From positions 620,001 through 684,000 of the forward strand of contig OZ245760.1 of assembly GCA_965227695.1 (NCBI GenBank): a DNA stretch of 64,000 bases, read 5' to 3'. Below the pieces are notes generated by a model. It saw only the letters and a list, made by a program, of their open reading frames with translations. It was not told the DNA's origin and did not search any database. Positions 52,793 to 61,023 of this stretch are shown here, piece after piece. The translations under genes were made by a program, and so were the position numbers. This stretch comes from UBA1858 sp965227695. GTDB lineage: Bacteria > Pseudomonadota > Gammaproteobacteria > UBA4575. Numbering within the stretch: position 1 is the stretch's first letter; each line of letters opens with the position of its first letter.

Positions 52793-54232
52793 GTGGATCG
52801 ACCATTTAGCATAATGATACCAGGCGCGAAAGGTAGTAATAAATATCTCCAGGTAGTGGCGCCATGGGATTTGTCGCATATCGCAGAAATCCCTACAGCC
52901 ACCAGCGATGATATCGAGATGGCGCTTGTAACCGCAGAATCAATATATCGCAATCGTGATCGCTGGCTTGCCATACCGGAGCGGATCAAAGTATTGGAAA
53001 AATGTGCTCATCTAATGCAGCAACAGTCGGAAAGTCTGGCCATTGAAGCAGCCAGAGAAGGCGGTAAACCATTAATGGATTCGCGGGTGGAAGTTGCACG
53101 CGCAATTGACGGCGTAAAGAACTGTGTTGAAGTGTTAAGAACTGAAAGTGGACGTGAAATTCCAATGGGTCTTAACCCCGCTTCCAGTAACAGATTCGCC
53201 TTTACGCATAAAGAGCCAATCGGAGTGGTTGTTGCAGTCAGTGCCTTTAATCATCCACTGAACTTGATTGTCCACCAGGTAGCACCGGCAATTGCGGCAG
53301 GATGCCCGGTGATCGTTAAACCTGCTGAAGATACACCGCTATCATGTTTTCGTTTTGTGCAAATGCTTCGTGATGCAGGACTACCAGATGAATACTGTCA
53401 GGCGTGCGTCACAAGCGACCATGATGTTGCCGAAAAGTTGGTTACAGATGAACGTGTGGGGTTTTTTACCTTCATTGGCAGCGGAAAAGTCGGGTGGATG
53501 CTTCGGTCCAGACTTGCACCAGGAACGCGATGTGCTCTGGAACATGGAGGTGTTGCCCCGGTACTGATACATGAAAGTGCTGATCTGCAGGATACTCTGC
53601 CATTAATTGCCAAAGGCGGGTTTTATCATGCCGGCCAGGTGTGTGTCTCGGTACAGCGGATATTTGCACCCAAAAATATGGTCAGTGAGGTAGCGCAGCA
53701 ACTTGCGCACTATGCGCAGGAAATGCAAATTGGTGATCCGGTGTCTGAGTCCACGCAAGTCGGTCCGCTAATTAGACCCACAGAAGTTGAGCGTGTCAGT
53801 CATTGGGTGAATGAGGCCATCAAAGATGGAGCGACAGCGCTTTGTGGTGCAAAGCCAGTATCACCGACCAGTTATGATTGTACTGTGCTGCTTGAGCCTC
53901 CAATCAATGCAAAAGTCAGCCGGCAGGAAATTTTTGGACCGGTTGTATGCGTCTATGGCTATGATGATATTGATCAGGCCATTGCCCAGGCCAATAGTCT
54001 CCCTTATGCATTTCAGGCATCTGTATTAGCAACAGAGATTGATATTGCATTACGTTGTAGTCGTCGTCTGGATGCCACGACTGTCATGATTAACGATCAT
54101 ACAGCATTCAGAGTAGACTGGATGCCGTTTGCAGGCATGCGTCAGTCGGGTCTTGGTGTGGGTGGAATACCTTATACTTTTGAAGATATGCAGATAGATA
54201 AACAGATTGTAATTCGCTCAAAAGAACTATAA
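52793..54232 (+). CDS. NAD(P)-dependent aldehyde dehydrogenase
   Basis: A 479-residue ALDH-superfamily enzyme. The nucleophile Cys is in FYHAGQVCVSVQR (about residue 283), the general-base region reads LEHGGVAPV instead of the common LELGGK, and the cofactor Lys is in PVIVKPAEDTPLS. The end EIFGPVVCVYGY is typical. Translation starts at GTG 52793, five bases after the ALS-like stop, with a strong CGGAGGGG site inside the previous gene's end. The LEHGG form occurs in lactaldehyde- and succinate-semialdehyde-like groups, so the substrate remains open; the partner ThDP enzyme suggests an aldehyde produced by it. Confidence 0.9.
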   Translation: MDRPFSIMIPGAKGSNKYLQVVAPWDLSHIAEIPTATSDDIEMALVTAESIYRNRDRWLAIPERIKVLEKCAHLMQQQSESLAIEAAREGGKPLMDSRVEVARAIDGVKNCVEVLRTESGREIPMGLNPASSNRFAFTHKEPIGVVVAVSAFNHPLNLIVHQVAPAIAAGCPVIVKPAEDTPLSCFRFVQMLRDAGLPDEYCQACVTSDHDVAEKLVTDERVGFFTFIGSGKVGWMLRSRLAPGTRCALEHGGVAPVLIHESADLQDTLPLIAKGGFYHAGQVCVSVQRIFAPKNMVSEVAQQLAHYAQEMQIGDPVSESTQVGPLIRPTEVERVSHWVNEAIKDGATALCGAKPVSPTSYDCTVLLEPPINAKVSRQEIFGPVVCVYGYDDIDQAIAQANSLPYAFQASVLATEIDIALRCSRRLDATTVMINDHTAFRVDWMPFAGMRQSGLGVGGIPYTFEDMQIDKQIVIRSKEL

Positions 54233-54502
54233 TTATTCGTTTTTTGCTCGTGTATTAATATAGTTATAAAATTCGGGTTTGGTTATATAGCCGTCACGGT
54301 TGGTATCGTGCTTATTGTATACTTGTTTATTGCCCAGATTGAATATACTTTTAGCCTCACCCCTGTCCAGTCGCTCGTTGCGATCAAGGTCCGACCCCCA
54401 AAATAAACCGTCTTTAAAATCCATTCCGCCACCTCTGGAAAAGGCATTAAGTGCATATGATGCGAGCATAATAGATAAAACACATAGAATCATTGATCTC
54501 AT
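54233..54502 (-). CDS. Exported two-EF-hand calcium-binding-like protein
   Basis: An 89-residue exported protein with a signal peptide (MRSMILCVLSIMLASYA..., cleavage near residue 20). Two canonical EF-hand loops follow: D38-x-D40-x-N42-x3-D46-x2-E49 and D66-x-N68-x-D70-G-x-I-x3-E77. The first has Glu at position six, where Gly is usual, so it may bind weakly. No Pro occurs at position two of either loop, unlike lanmodulin. The gene stop abuts that of the aldehyde dehydrogenase, tail to tail. The partner is unknown. Confidence 0.85.
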   Translation of the reverse strand: MRSMILCVLSIMLASYALNAFSRGGGMDFKDGLFWGSDLDRNERLDRGEAKSIFNLGNKQVYNKHDTNRDGYITKPEFYNYINTRAKNE

Positions 54503-54653
54503 CCCGGGTAACCTTTCTTTAGGTGAAAACAGTATACAAAGAGATAGTATGACAGACAGCGAAAGCCTATCATGGTATCCCGGTAAGGTTGGAATTAAAT
54601 TTTTTTAATGTCTGATCTGGTCGCCGTAGCGTAGGATGATATACAGTGAGTAT

Positions 54654-55931
54654 TTAAGCGCGGTTTTTTATATAAACACGGGAGTTTCTTTGGTAATTGT
54701 AGGTTTTCTGCTTACTCACGGGCAACTCATGGATACTGGATTTACGATAGCCATGCTCGCGAAACCAGTGCAATGCTTTCGTTGTTAATACAAACACGCA
54801 ACCGAGGTTGAATGACCAGGCTTTTTGCTCAAGGTGCCTGAGCAGTCGGTTACCCAGCCCCTCTTTCTGATAATCAGGGTGTACGGCCAGGCAGGCAATC
54901 TCCCCAATCTGTTTTTCTTTAAGCGGATACATGGCCCCGCAAGCAATAACAAAACCATCACGTTCAATAACATCATAGTGGTGTATTTCCAGCTCAATTT
55001 GTTCATGGGTACGTGGGACGAGTACCTGTTGATCCTGTAATGGACTAATAAGCGAAATGATACCTCCAACATCTTCTATAGTTGCCGGCCTGATATCATC
55101 ATACTGCTCAGCGGTGATCAGGGTTCCTGAACCGTCATGACTGTATAGTTCCTGGAGCAGGGCACCTGGCATATCAGTGTTTATCAGGTGGACACGCTGT
55201 ACCCGGTTAAGACAGGCATTGATGGCAAGCCGGATATGAAGTCTTAATGAAGGGCTCAGTGATTTTCTGCGTGATAAAAGTTCCTGTGCATTCGCCAGAG
55301 TTAAAAATTTGATGCGCTGCTTGCGGCTATTGCGCGGTGTTTTTTCATCCATCAGAAAAATGAGTTTTTCAGAGGGTATGCTGGCAGCTGCCGTTGTGGC
55401 AACATCGTACTCGTCAATATAAAAGCATTCCCCGCTGGGGGAATATCCGATAGAAGTAAGTAATACAATGTTGCCAAGTTCCAGCTGATTCAAGATTGCC
55501 GGAGTGTCGATACGCCTGACTTCCCCATGAAACTGAAGATCAATACCCTGTTCTACCCCGACAGGTTTGGCGTGTACAAAATTCCCGGATACGGTTGTGA
55601 GCTTCATGCCGGCCATGGGAGTATTTACCAGACCGGTAGAAAACTGAGACTCAAGTCGTGATTGCAATTGGCCTGTCTTGCGTTGTAATCGACTCAATTT
55701 GGCCTCATCTATAACTGGACGGTGCTTGCGGGTTTTGGGGAACAGTCCGCTGGCATAAACTAATACCAATTTGATGCCCAGTGTCTGCATCAGGGCCAGA
55801 TCCTGAACCAGTGCGCTCAACTGATCGCTTTCAATCAGGCTATGGGGAATTGTAATGACGAAAACATTACCCTGATGGGCATAAATATACGGCGCGGCGC
55901 TGCGAAATGTCTCAATATCAAAATTTTCCAT
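54654..55931 (-). CDS. argA: N-acetylglutamate synthase ArgA
   Basis: A 425-residue enzyme that acetylates glutamate, the first step of arginine synthesis. The N-terminal amino-acid-kinase domain (about 1-285) lacks kinase catalysis and serves arginine feedback; the C-terminal GNAT domain has EIACLAVHPDYQKEGLGNRLLRHL (acetyl-CoA motif). Both domains and total length match classical ArgA. argE, the deacetylase, is also in the window but not adjacent. The 151-base gap to the EF-hand gene on the same strand contains a run of seven T's on the plus strand at 54600-54606 but no hairpin I can support. Confidence 0.95.
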   Translation of the reverse strand: MENFDIETFRSAAPYIYAHQGNVFVITIPHSLIESDQLSALVQDLALMQTLGIKLVLVYASGLFPKTRKHRPVIDEAKLSRLQRKTGQLQSRLESQFSTGLVNTPMAGMKLTTVSGNFVHAKPVGVEQGIDLQFHGEVRRIDTPAILNQLELGNIVLLTSIGYSPSGECFYIDEYDVATTAAASIPSEKLIFLMDEKTPRNSRKQRIKFLTLANAQELLSRRKSLSPSLRLHIRLAINACLNRVQRVHLINTDMPGALLQELYSHDGSGTLITAEQYDDIRPATIEDVGGIISLISPLQDQQVLVPRTHEQIELEIHHYDVIERDGFVIACGAMYPLKEKQIGEIACLAVHPDYQKEGLGNRLLRHLEQKAWSFNLGCVFVLTTKALHWFREHGYRKSSIHELPVSKQKTYNYQRNSRVYIKNRA

Positions 55932-56119
55932 GGCTATCTGCTTTAAAAAACTGACTATTTATCTGGGATTATACTTAATTAATGGCTAAAAATGTGTTGT
56001 CTCTTATTATATGCTGAGGTGCCTGTGGTACTATGTGGCAAGTGAAATTCAAACAGGCCCTGACGCGATGTGGTACAAACAGCCTCATGGCGGTGGGCGT
56101 CAAATATGGACGGACAATT

Positions 56120-56818
56120 ATGTTTACAATCGATCATTCAACTCAAGCCGCTATTTTGCCAGCATTGCGCAAAGGGTTATGGGCAGCAGTTCTTTTTGGA
56201 ATTCTGACAAACGCGAAAGCGGATGGCGGTATGCCGCTACAGGATACCGTTCTTTACAAGGTACCTGAAAACCTCACCAGTCTGTCTACTCAGGAGATTA
56301 CTCAATTAAGAGAGTCTCATATAGAAGATCTGAAGAAGACAGCCGCAAACAAGAGTGAAGAAAAAAAAGCCGAAGAGAAACTGTTTGAGGAATTAATGGC
56401 GCATGACATGGTCAGGTTATCAATTGCTGATGTAATCCCGGAACTTATCAAGACATATGAAATAGAAGGCGAGTTTAAAGAAACTCTTAAGAGTTACCGG
56501 GTGACTTTTTCTGATAAATTAATGCAGAGCCGGGAGGCCGTCGAAAACCTGGAAGATTATCCATCTTATGACTTCCGATTTGCAGCAGTGTATATGTCGA
56601 TGCTCTATTCTTTTCAAAAGTATCCCGAATTTTATGACCAGCTAAAAGTCGACATGGTCGATGAAACGACGCCGATCGGGGAATACAGGAAAAGACTGGA
56701 TACTTCTTACTTAAAAGTAAAACAGGCACGTGCCGAAGTGGATATGCTGAAGTCAGGCAGTGACTTGAAAAAAGTGATTGCCGCGCTCGATAATGAGTTG
56801 GCGCGGCGTGCACAATAA
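56120..56818 (+). CDS. Exported helical protein of unknown function
   Basis: I do not recognise this 232-residue protein. From ATG 56120 it has a hydrophobic signal sequence (GLWAAVLFGILTNAKA, cleavage near residue 35), though the upstream in-frame ATGs at 56033 or 56087 cannot be excluded. The mature part is almost wholly helical and rich in Lys, Glu and Leu, with a charged coiled-coil-like segment (KKTAANKSEEKKAEEKLFEEL). There are no cysteines in the mature protein. It stands alone, convergent with the TonB-dependent receptor gene, and is likely periplasmic. Confidence 0.65.
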   Translation: MFTIDHSTQAAILPALRKGLWAAVLFGILTNAKADGGMPLQDTVLYKVPENLTSLSTQEITQLRESHIEDLKKTAANKSEEKKAEEKLFEELMAHDMVRLSIADVIPELIKTYEIEGEFKETLKSYRVTFSDKLMQSREAVENLEDYPSYDFRFAAVYMSMLYSFQKYPEFYDQLKVDMVDETTPIGEYRKRLDTSYLKVKQARAEVDMLKSGSDLKKVIAALDNELARRAQ

Positions 56819-56830
56819 CTCCATTAAAAA

Positions 56831-56880
56831 CCGTGGTGCGACAGTGAAACAATTTGACGCAGCGATCAATCGCACCATGG
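56831..56880. terminator. Large-loop hairpin between convergent genes
   Basis: Arms CCGTGGTGCGA (56831-56841) and TCGCACCATGG (56870-56880) pair over 11 bases, with one G-U wobble in RNA, around a 28-base loop. It occupies the 81-base gap between the exported unknown and the TonB receptor. Without a U-run, termination is a guess; it may equally be a protein binding site. Confidence 0.35.
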
Positions 56881-56899
56881 ATCCCCGGGACAACAATAT

Positions 56900-59050
56900 C
56901 TAGAATGAGACACGCGCCGTGACGAAGGCATTAATTCCTGGCCCTGGAAGTCTTTCGCCTATATCCACGCCATTTCCGCCGGCACGGTTAAACCCGTTTA
57001 AATGGTCGGTATACTCTTTGTCGAGCAAATTCTCTACACCGGCCTGTATTGAAATATTCGGGTGACTGGCAGGTGTGTACTGGCCATATAGATTAACTAA
57101 TCCATATCCCGGTGTAGCGTCATTATTGTTATTAGGGTTATCAGGGTCATCTGTTAGTTCTTCAGAAATCTTGCTTTGACGTGCCACGAGTACACCTTCA
57201 AGCGTGACAGAGCTTTCTCCTATGTGGCGTGTGAGTGCAGCGCTTACACGTGGTGGCGCAATGTGGAACAGGTCATCGTTGACATCACGTCGTTTTCCTC
57301 TTAGATAAGCAGCATCGCCGCTTAATGTCCATCGTTCATTAAGCTCATAGCCCCAATTGGCGTCGAATCCATATATCTCGGCTTCCACGTTCTGAAACTG
57401 CAGCGGCGTCGGATCGCCATTAGCATTGGCACTCACCCCTATCACTGGCATATTGAAGGCGTTCATATCTACCGCCACACCCTGGATATAATTATTGATT
57501 CGTTGGTAGTGAACCCGCGGTGTGAAATAGGCGCGATCATTTGCCCAGTCGAGACCCAATTCAAACTGATTACTCCACTCCGGGTCCAGCTCAATATTGC
57601 CGATATAATTGTTACCGTCACCAAGACCTGCATTAACGTTCAGAGGGATCCAAAGATAGCGTTCAATGTAGGTGGGTGAGCGAGTTTTTCGTGCAAAGCC
57701 TGCGACGAAAGAAAATTCGTTGTTTATAGGGTAGGTCATTTTCGCTACCAGGTCTAAATGATGGTCACTTTGAGAGCGATCGGCATCATTGAAACGATCC
57801 CGTAATGCCCGCACTGCTGCCGGCGGTGTACCCATTACGCTTGCAGCGGGCAGGTTTGCTGGCTGTGCATCGACTTCGTCGGCATCGGTCTTCACATGTT
57901 TATATTTGATGCCAAATTCAAGCGAAGCCCTGCGATAAGCTCCGGACCATTGTGAAAACAGGCCGAGATGCTCTTCTTCAGCGTTGTTGAAGTTAGTTAC
58001 AAAAAATGCGGCAACATCCGGGTCAAAAATTGTCGCGTGATGCTCTGCATGATGTCCATCAATACCAACACTTAATTCCCCATTCAGCATCGGTTGAATC
58101 AGGGCTATCGACGCGCCCGTATCCTCTGAATCAACATCGACTTCACGCAGATCCGTACCGTCAAATGGTGGTAAAGGTAAAGATGAGAAATCCGGGGCTG
58201 GTCTGAGATCAAAGTTGGTCATTCGATGCTCAATGTCTGTGTGAAAGACATTGACCTCGACACCCCGACCGGCGACCTCGCCAAGATACTTTACGTTGTA
58301 AAGTTCGGTGTGAAAGAAATCTATATCTAAAGGAAGTGAGGGTGTGCCGGTGTCTTTGGAGCTGACATAACGTGCATCAAAAGAGACGGAATGCGGACCT
58401 GACTGAAATCCATATCCTGCACCAACACTACTGCGTTCGTAGTCGGTACCATCAATGCTTTGATTGCCAGTGTGATAATCATCACCATGATCATGGCTTC
58501 CAGTAACATGGAAGCGATGCTGATCATTAGACAGGCCGACAATGCCCCCCGTATTATAACCATCATCGACACTGTGTCCTGAAAGCTCAAACTCACCGTC
58601 CAGAGAAAATTCTTCTGAATGACTGAATCGGCTTGATTTTGGCTGTATTTTCACGGTGGTGCCAATTGAACCGGCATTACTGATCGAGTCAATGCCGCGT
58701 TGTACTTCAAATGAATCAATCAGGGTATTGGGCATGTAGTGTAATGGCGGATCCATCCAGTTTGGACCACCACTTTGTATGCGCACATTATCGATGAGAA
58801 CATTCATTCTTGGGCCAAAGCTGCCGCGATAATAAGTTTGCCCGCTAATCGCGCCGTTACTGTGCACGGCCCCGCCGGGTATCGCTTCCATGAGGCGGGC
58901 TGCATCAGTTTCTGTAGATAGGGGTTTATATAGCTGTTTATCCTGGATAATTGAACCGGTGACAGAAATAGGTGCCAGCTCTTCACCTGTGACAGGGGAT
59001 ATTAAAAGGGCGCAGGCCAAAGGAGCAAGGTAGCTGATATTATGGGACAT
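56900..59050 (-). CDS. TonB-dependent receptor, OprC/NosA copper-receptor-like
   Basis: A 716-residue outer-membrane receptor. After the signal peptide comes the plug domain (ISVTGSIIQDKQLYK to about residue 165, with ARLMEAIPGGAVHSNGA), then the beta-barrel ending in F. In the plug, GGPNWMDPP (residues 94-102) matches the OprC/NosA copper-receptor stretch that reads CPNRMDPP in Pseudomonas, keeping M99 but with Gly at the copper-binding cysteine position. A His/Asp-rich loop, GSHDHGDDYH, follows near residue 185. Copper uptake is thus suggested but the missing cysteine weakens it. ATG 59050 gives the signal peptide; the longer frame to 59122 does not. It is divergent from regB. Confidence 0.85.
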   Translation of the reverse strand: MSHNISYLAPLACALLISPVTGEELAPISVTGSIIQDKQLYKPLSTETDAARLMEAIPGGAVHSNGAISGQTYYRGSFGPRMNVLIDNVRIQSGGPNWMDPPLHYMPNTLIDSFEVQRGIDSISNAGSIGTTVKIQPKSSRFSHSEEFSLDGEFELSGHSVDDGYNTGGIVGLSNDQHRFHVTGSHDHGDDYHTGNQSIDGTDYERSSVGAGYGFQSGPHSVSFDARYVSSKDTGTPSLPLDIDFFHTELYNVKYLGEVAGRGVEVNVFHTDIEHRMTNFDLRPAPDFSSLPLPPFDGTDLREVDVDSEDTGASIALIQPMLNGELSVGIDGHHAEHHATIFDPDVAAFFVTNFNNAEEEHLGLFSQWSGAYRRASLEFGIKYKHVKTDADEVDAQPANLPAASVMGTPPAAVRALRDRFNDADRSQSDHHLDLVAKMTYPINNEFSFVAGFARKTRSPTYIERYLWIPLNVNAGLGDGNNYIGNIELDPEWSNQFELGLDWANDRAYFTPRVHYQRINNYIQGVAVDMNAFNMPVIGVSANANGDPTPLQFQNVEAEIYGFDANWGYELNERWTLSGDAAYLRGKRRDVNDDLFHIAPPRVSAALTRHIGESSVTLEGVLVARQSKISEELTDDPDNPNNNNDATPGYGLVNLYGQYTPASHPNISIQAGVENLLDKEYTDHLNGFNRAGGNGVDIGERLPGPGINAFVTARVSF

Positions 59051-59114
59051 GATCGCTTCTAATCCGTAGTGAGTGTTTAGCGGTGAACCATAGCAGAGTT
59101 TATTCCACTTCAGA

Positions 59115-59131
59115 TGTGACAAAATGTCGCA
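59115..59131. promoter_or_regulatory. RegA-type palindrome between the TonB receptor and regB
   Basis: TGTGACA-AAA-TGTCGCA is a nearly perfect 17-bp palindrome (one mismatch). Its core agrees at 13 of 15 positions with the alphaproteobacterial RegR box as I recall it (GNGRCRTTNNGNCGC). It lies 65 bases upstream of the receptor start and 89 bases before regB, consistent with autoregulation or control of the receptor by RegA. Confidence 0.5.
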
Positions 59132-59163
59132 TATGTCCCTGATTATTCTCAGAATAAATGGGC

Positions 59164-59177
59164 TGTAATAGATTACA
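59164..59177. promoter_or_regulatory. Second dyad upstream of regB
   Basis: TGTAAT-AG-ATTACA is a perfect dyad with six-base arms. It overlaps TACAAT at 59175-59180, a candidate -10 for regB, so a bound protein could block it. The regulator is not known. Confidence 0.35.
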
Positions 59178-59219
59178 ATAAAAGACCGGTAAAGCGTCGA
59201 GTAAGAAACTAAAAATACG

Positions 59220-60458
59220 ATGGATATTCATTGGTGGGGCATACAAAAGCAGAACACTTTAAGGCTGTTATTCTGGTTTCGCACAGTGTCAATCATTGGG
59301 CAGATTGTGGCTTCGCTGGTCGCAAGGACTGTGTTTTCCTTTCCTCTTAATGGGTGGGGGATCACGCTAGTTATATCAGGCCTTATCCTGTTCAACGCAT
59401 ATACTTACTTGCGGGCAAGCCGGATCACCGAAGTGGGGAATCTCGAAATATTTTCACAGCTGATGGTAGATATCGTTGCCCTGAGTGCCTTGTTTTACTT
59501 TTCAGGTGGAGCAACGAATCCATTTATTTCGATGTACCTGTTGCCATTGGCCATAAGTGCTGTTTTGTTGCCCAAGTCGTGGGTGTGGTTACTGGCGATA
59601 GCGAGCATGGCTGCATATTCCTATTTAATGTGGCTTTTCCCGTTTCAACATGCTCATCACCATGAGCAGTCTTTTACCCTCCATGTGCTTGGCATGTGGT
59701 TGAGTTTTGTTTTAAGTGCTGCACTGATTGCTTTTTTTGTCGTGAAAATGCGGTCTGCATTACAGCAGAAAGATCAATTGCTGGCACAAGCACGCGAGCG
59801 TGCCATTAACGATGAAAAACTGGTCTCTCTTGGCACGCTGGCCGCCAGTACAGCGCATGAAATGGGGACACCTCTTGGAACGATTCAGCTAATCGTGACA
59901 GATCTGGAGGAGAATAAAATCACCCAGCAGGATATTGATACCTTGCTCCAGCAGGTGACGCGCTGCAAACAGGCTCTGGCAGATATGTCATCGGCGGTGG
60001 GTGCGAGCCAATATGAGGGTAATGGCATTGTTGATTTTGAATGTTATATCAATGAGTTGTTGGATAATTGGCATAAAACCAGGCCACAGGTAACTTTAAA
60101 TAAAGAAATTAGCGGTAATAAGCAGGCTGGCCTGATTGCCAGCAGGGCACTGTCAAAAGCACTCATTAACTTGCTTGATAATGCTGCAGATGCCTCACCA
60201 GATGCTATAAAGATAGAAGCAAGCTGGGAGAGCGATAAAGCACAACTGGCCATACTGGATCAGGGTGAAGGTATTGATCCCAAGATTTTGGGGGAAATTG
60301 GATGCAAGCCATATACAACAAAACCTGATGGTATCGGGTTGGGAGCCTTTTTGGCTCATGAAATCATCCAAAGACTGGGAGGAGCGATAAAGCTTACCAA
60401 TCGTCCTGCCGGTGGCGTAAAGACTTTGGTTACCTTACCACTACAACCGATGAAGTGA
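59220..60458 (+). CDS. regB: Redox-sensing histidine kinase RegB (PrrB/ActS family)
   Basis: A 412-residue membrane sensor kinase with six membrane segments in the first 175 residues. The quinone-binding motif GGATNPF is at residues 96-102 and the H-box LAASTAHEMGTPLGT has the phosphorylated H213. The redox-active cysteine is C249 in QVTRCKQAL, and the ATPase domain has N (LLDNAADAS) and G boxes. These are the three hallmarks of RegB, which lowers kinase activity on quinone oxidation or cysteine disulfide formation. A His cluster (HAHHH, 144-148) in a loop is unusual. It is followed by regA. Confidence 0.94.
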   Translation: MDIHWWGIQKQNTLRLLFWFRTVSIIGQIVASLVARTVFSFPLNGWGITLVISGLILFNAYTYLRASRITEVGNLEIFSQLMVDIVALSALFYFSGGATNPFISMYLLPLAISAVLLPKSWVWLLAIASMAAYSYLMWLFPFQHAHHHEQSFTLHVLGMWLSFVLSAALIAFFVVKMRSALQQKDQLLAQARERAINDEKLVSLGTLAASTAHEMGTPLGTIQLIVTDLEENKITQQDIDTLLQQVTRCKQALADMSSAVGASQYEGNGIVDFECYINELLDNWHKTRPQVTLNKEISGNKQAGLIASRALSKALINLLDNAADASPDAIKIEASWESDKAQLAILDQGEGIDPKILGEIGCKPYTTKPDGIGLGAFLAHEIIQRLGGAIKLTNRPAGGVKTLVTLPLQPMK

Positions 60459-60460
60459 CG

Positions 60461-60991
60461 ATGAGCCTGGCGGTAATTATAGTGGATGACGACATAGCAT
60501 TTTGTAATGCATTATCTCGTGCATTCAGAAAGCGAGGTTATGAGGCTTTTGTTGCGCATGATCTCGATGAGCTGAACGCATGTGAAAAGCTGACCGAGAT
60601 CGAATACGGCGTTGTCGATTTAAGAATCGGTGCAGACTCCGGCTTAAATGCAATAAAAATACTACAGGCGAGGAATCCAAACATAAGAATAGTCATGCTA
60701 ACCGCTTATGCCAGTATTGCAACGACAGTAGAAGCCATTAAATTGGGTGCAACTAATTATTTAATAAAACCTGCTTCTGTGCAGGACATCATTGAAAAAC
60801 TCCATGATGCGAGCCCGGATAAACAAATACCGATTGAAGAAACTCCCTTATCTGTAAAACGCCTGGAATGGGAGCATTTGCAAAAAGTGCTACTGGAACA
60901 CGATGGGAATATATCTGCGGCTGCAAGAGCATTAAATATGCATCGGCGCACTCTGCAGAGGAAACTGCAGAAGTATCCTGTTAAGAGGTGA
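60461..60991 (+). CDS. regA: Response regulator RegA (PrrA/ActR family)
   Basis: A 176-residue two-domain regulator. The receiver has the acidic pocket VDDD, the phosphorylated Asp in VVDLRIG at residue 53, and the Thr and Lys of the switch (MLTAYAS, LIKPAS). The C-terminal Fis-type helix-turn-helix ends RALNMHRRTLQRKLQKYP, exactly like RegA. RegA/PrrA controls respiration, carbon fixation and related genes in response to redox state. ATG 60461 or GTG 60455 both fit; the GTG form would overlap regB by four bases. It has a dyad just after its stop. Confidence 0.94.
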   Translation: MSLAVIIVDDDIAFCNALSRAFRKRGYEAFVAHDLDELNACEKLTEIEYGVVDLRIGADSGLNAIKILQARNPNIRIVMLTAYASIATTVEAIKLGATNYLIKPASVQDIIEKLHDASPDKQIPIEETPLSVKRLEWEHLQKVLLEHDGNISAAARALNMHRRTLQRKLQKYPVKR

Positions 60992-61004
60992 TGTGCCAGG
61001 CACA
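60992..61004. repeat. Short palindrome after regA
   Basis: TGTGCC-A-GGCACA has six-base arms around one base, immediately after the regA stop and 20 bases before the argE stop. It may be chance or part of a 3' end structure; no U-run follows. Confidence 0.25.
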
Positions 61005-61023
61005 CAGTAGCAGCCTTGCGGCA

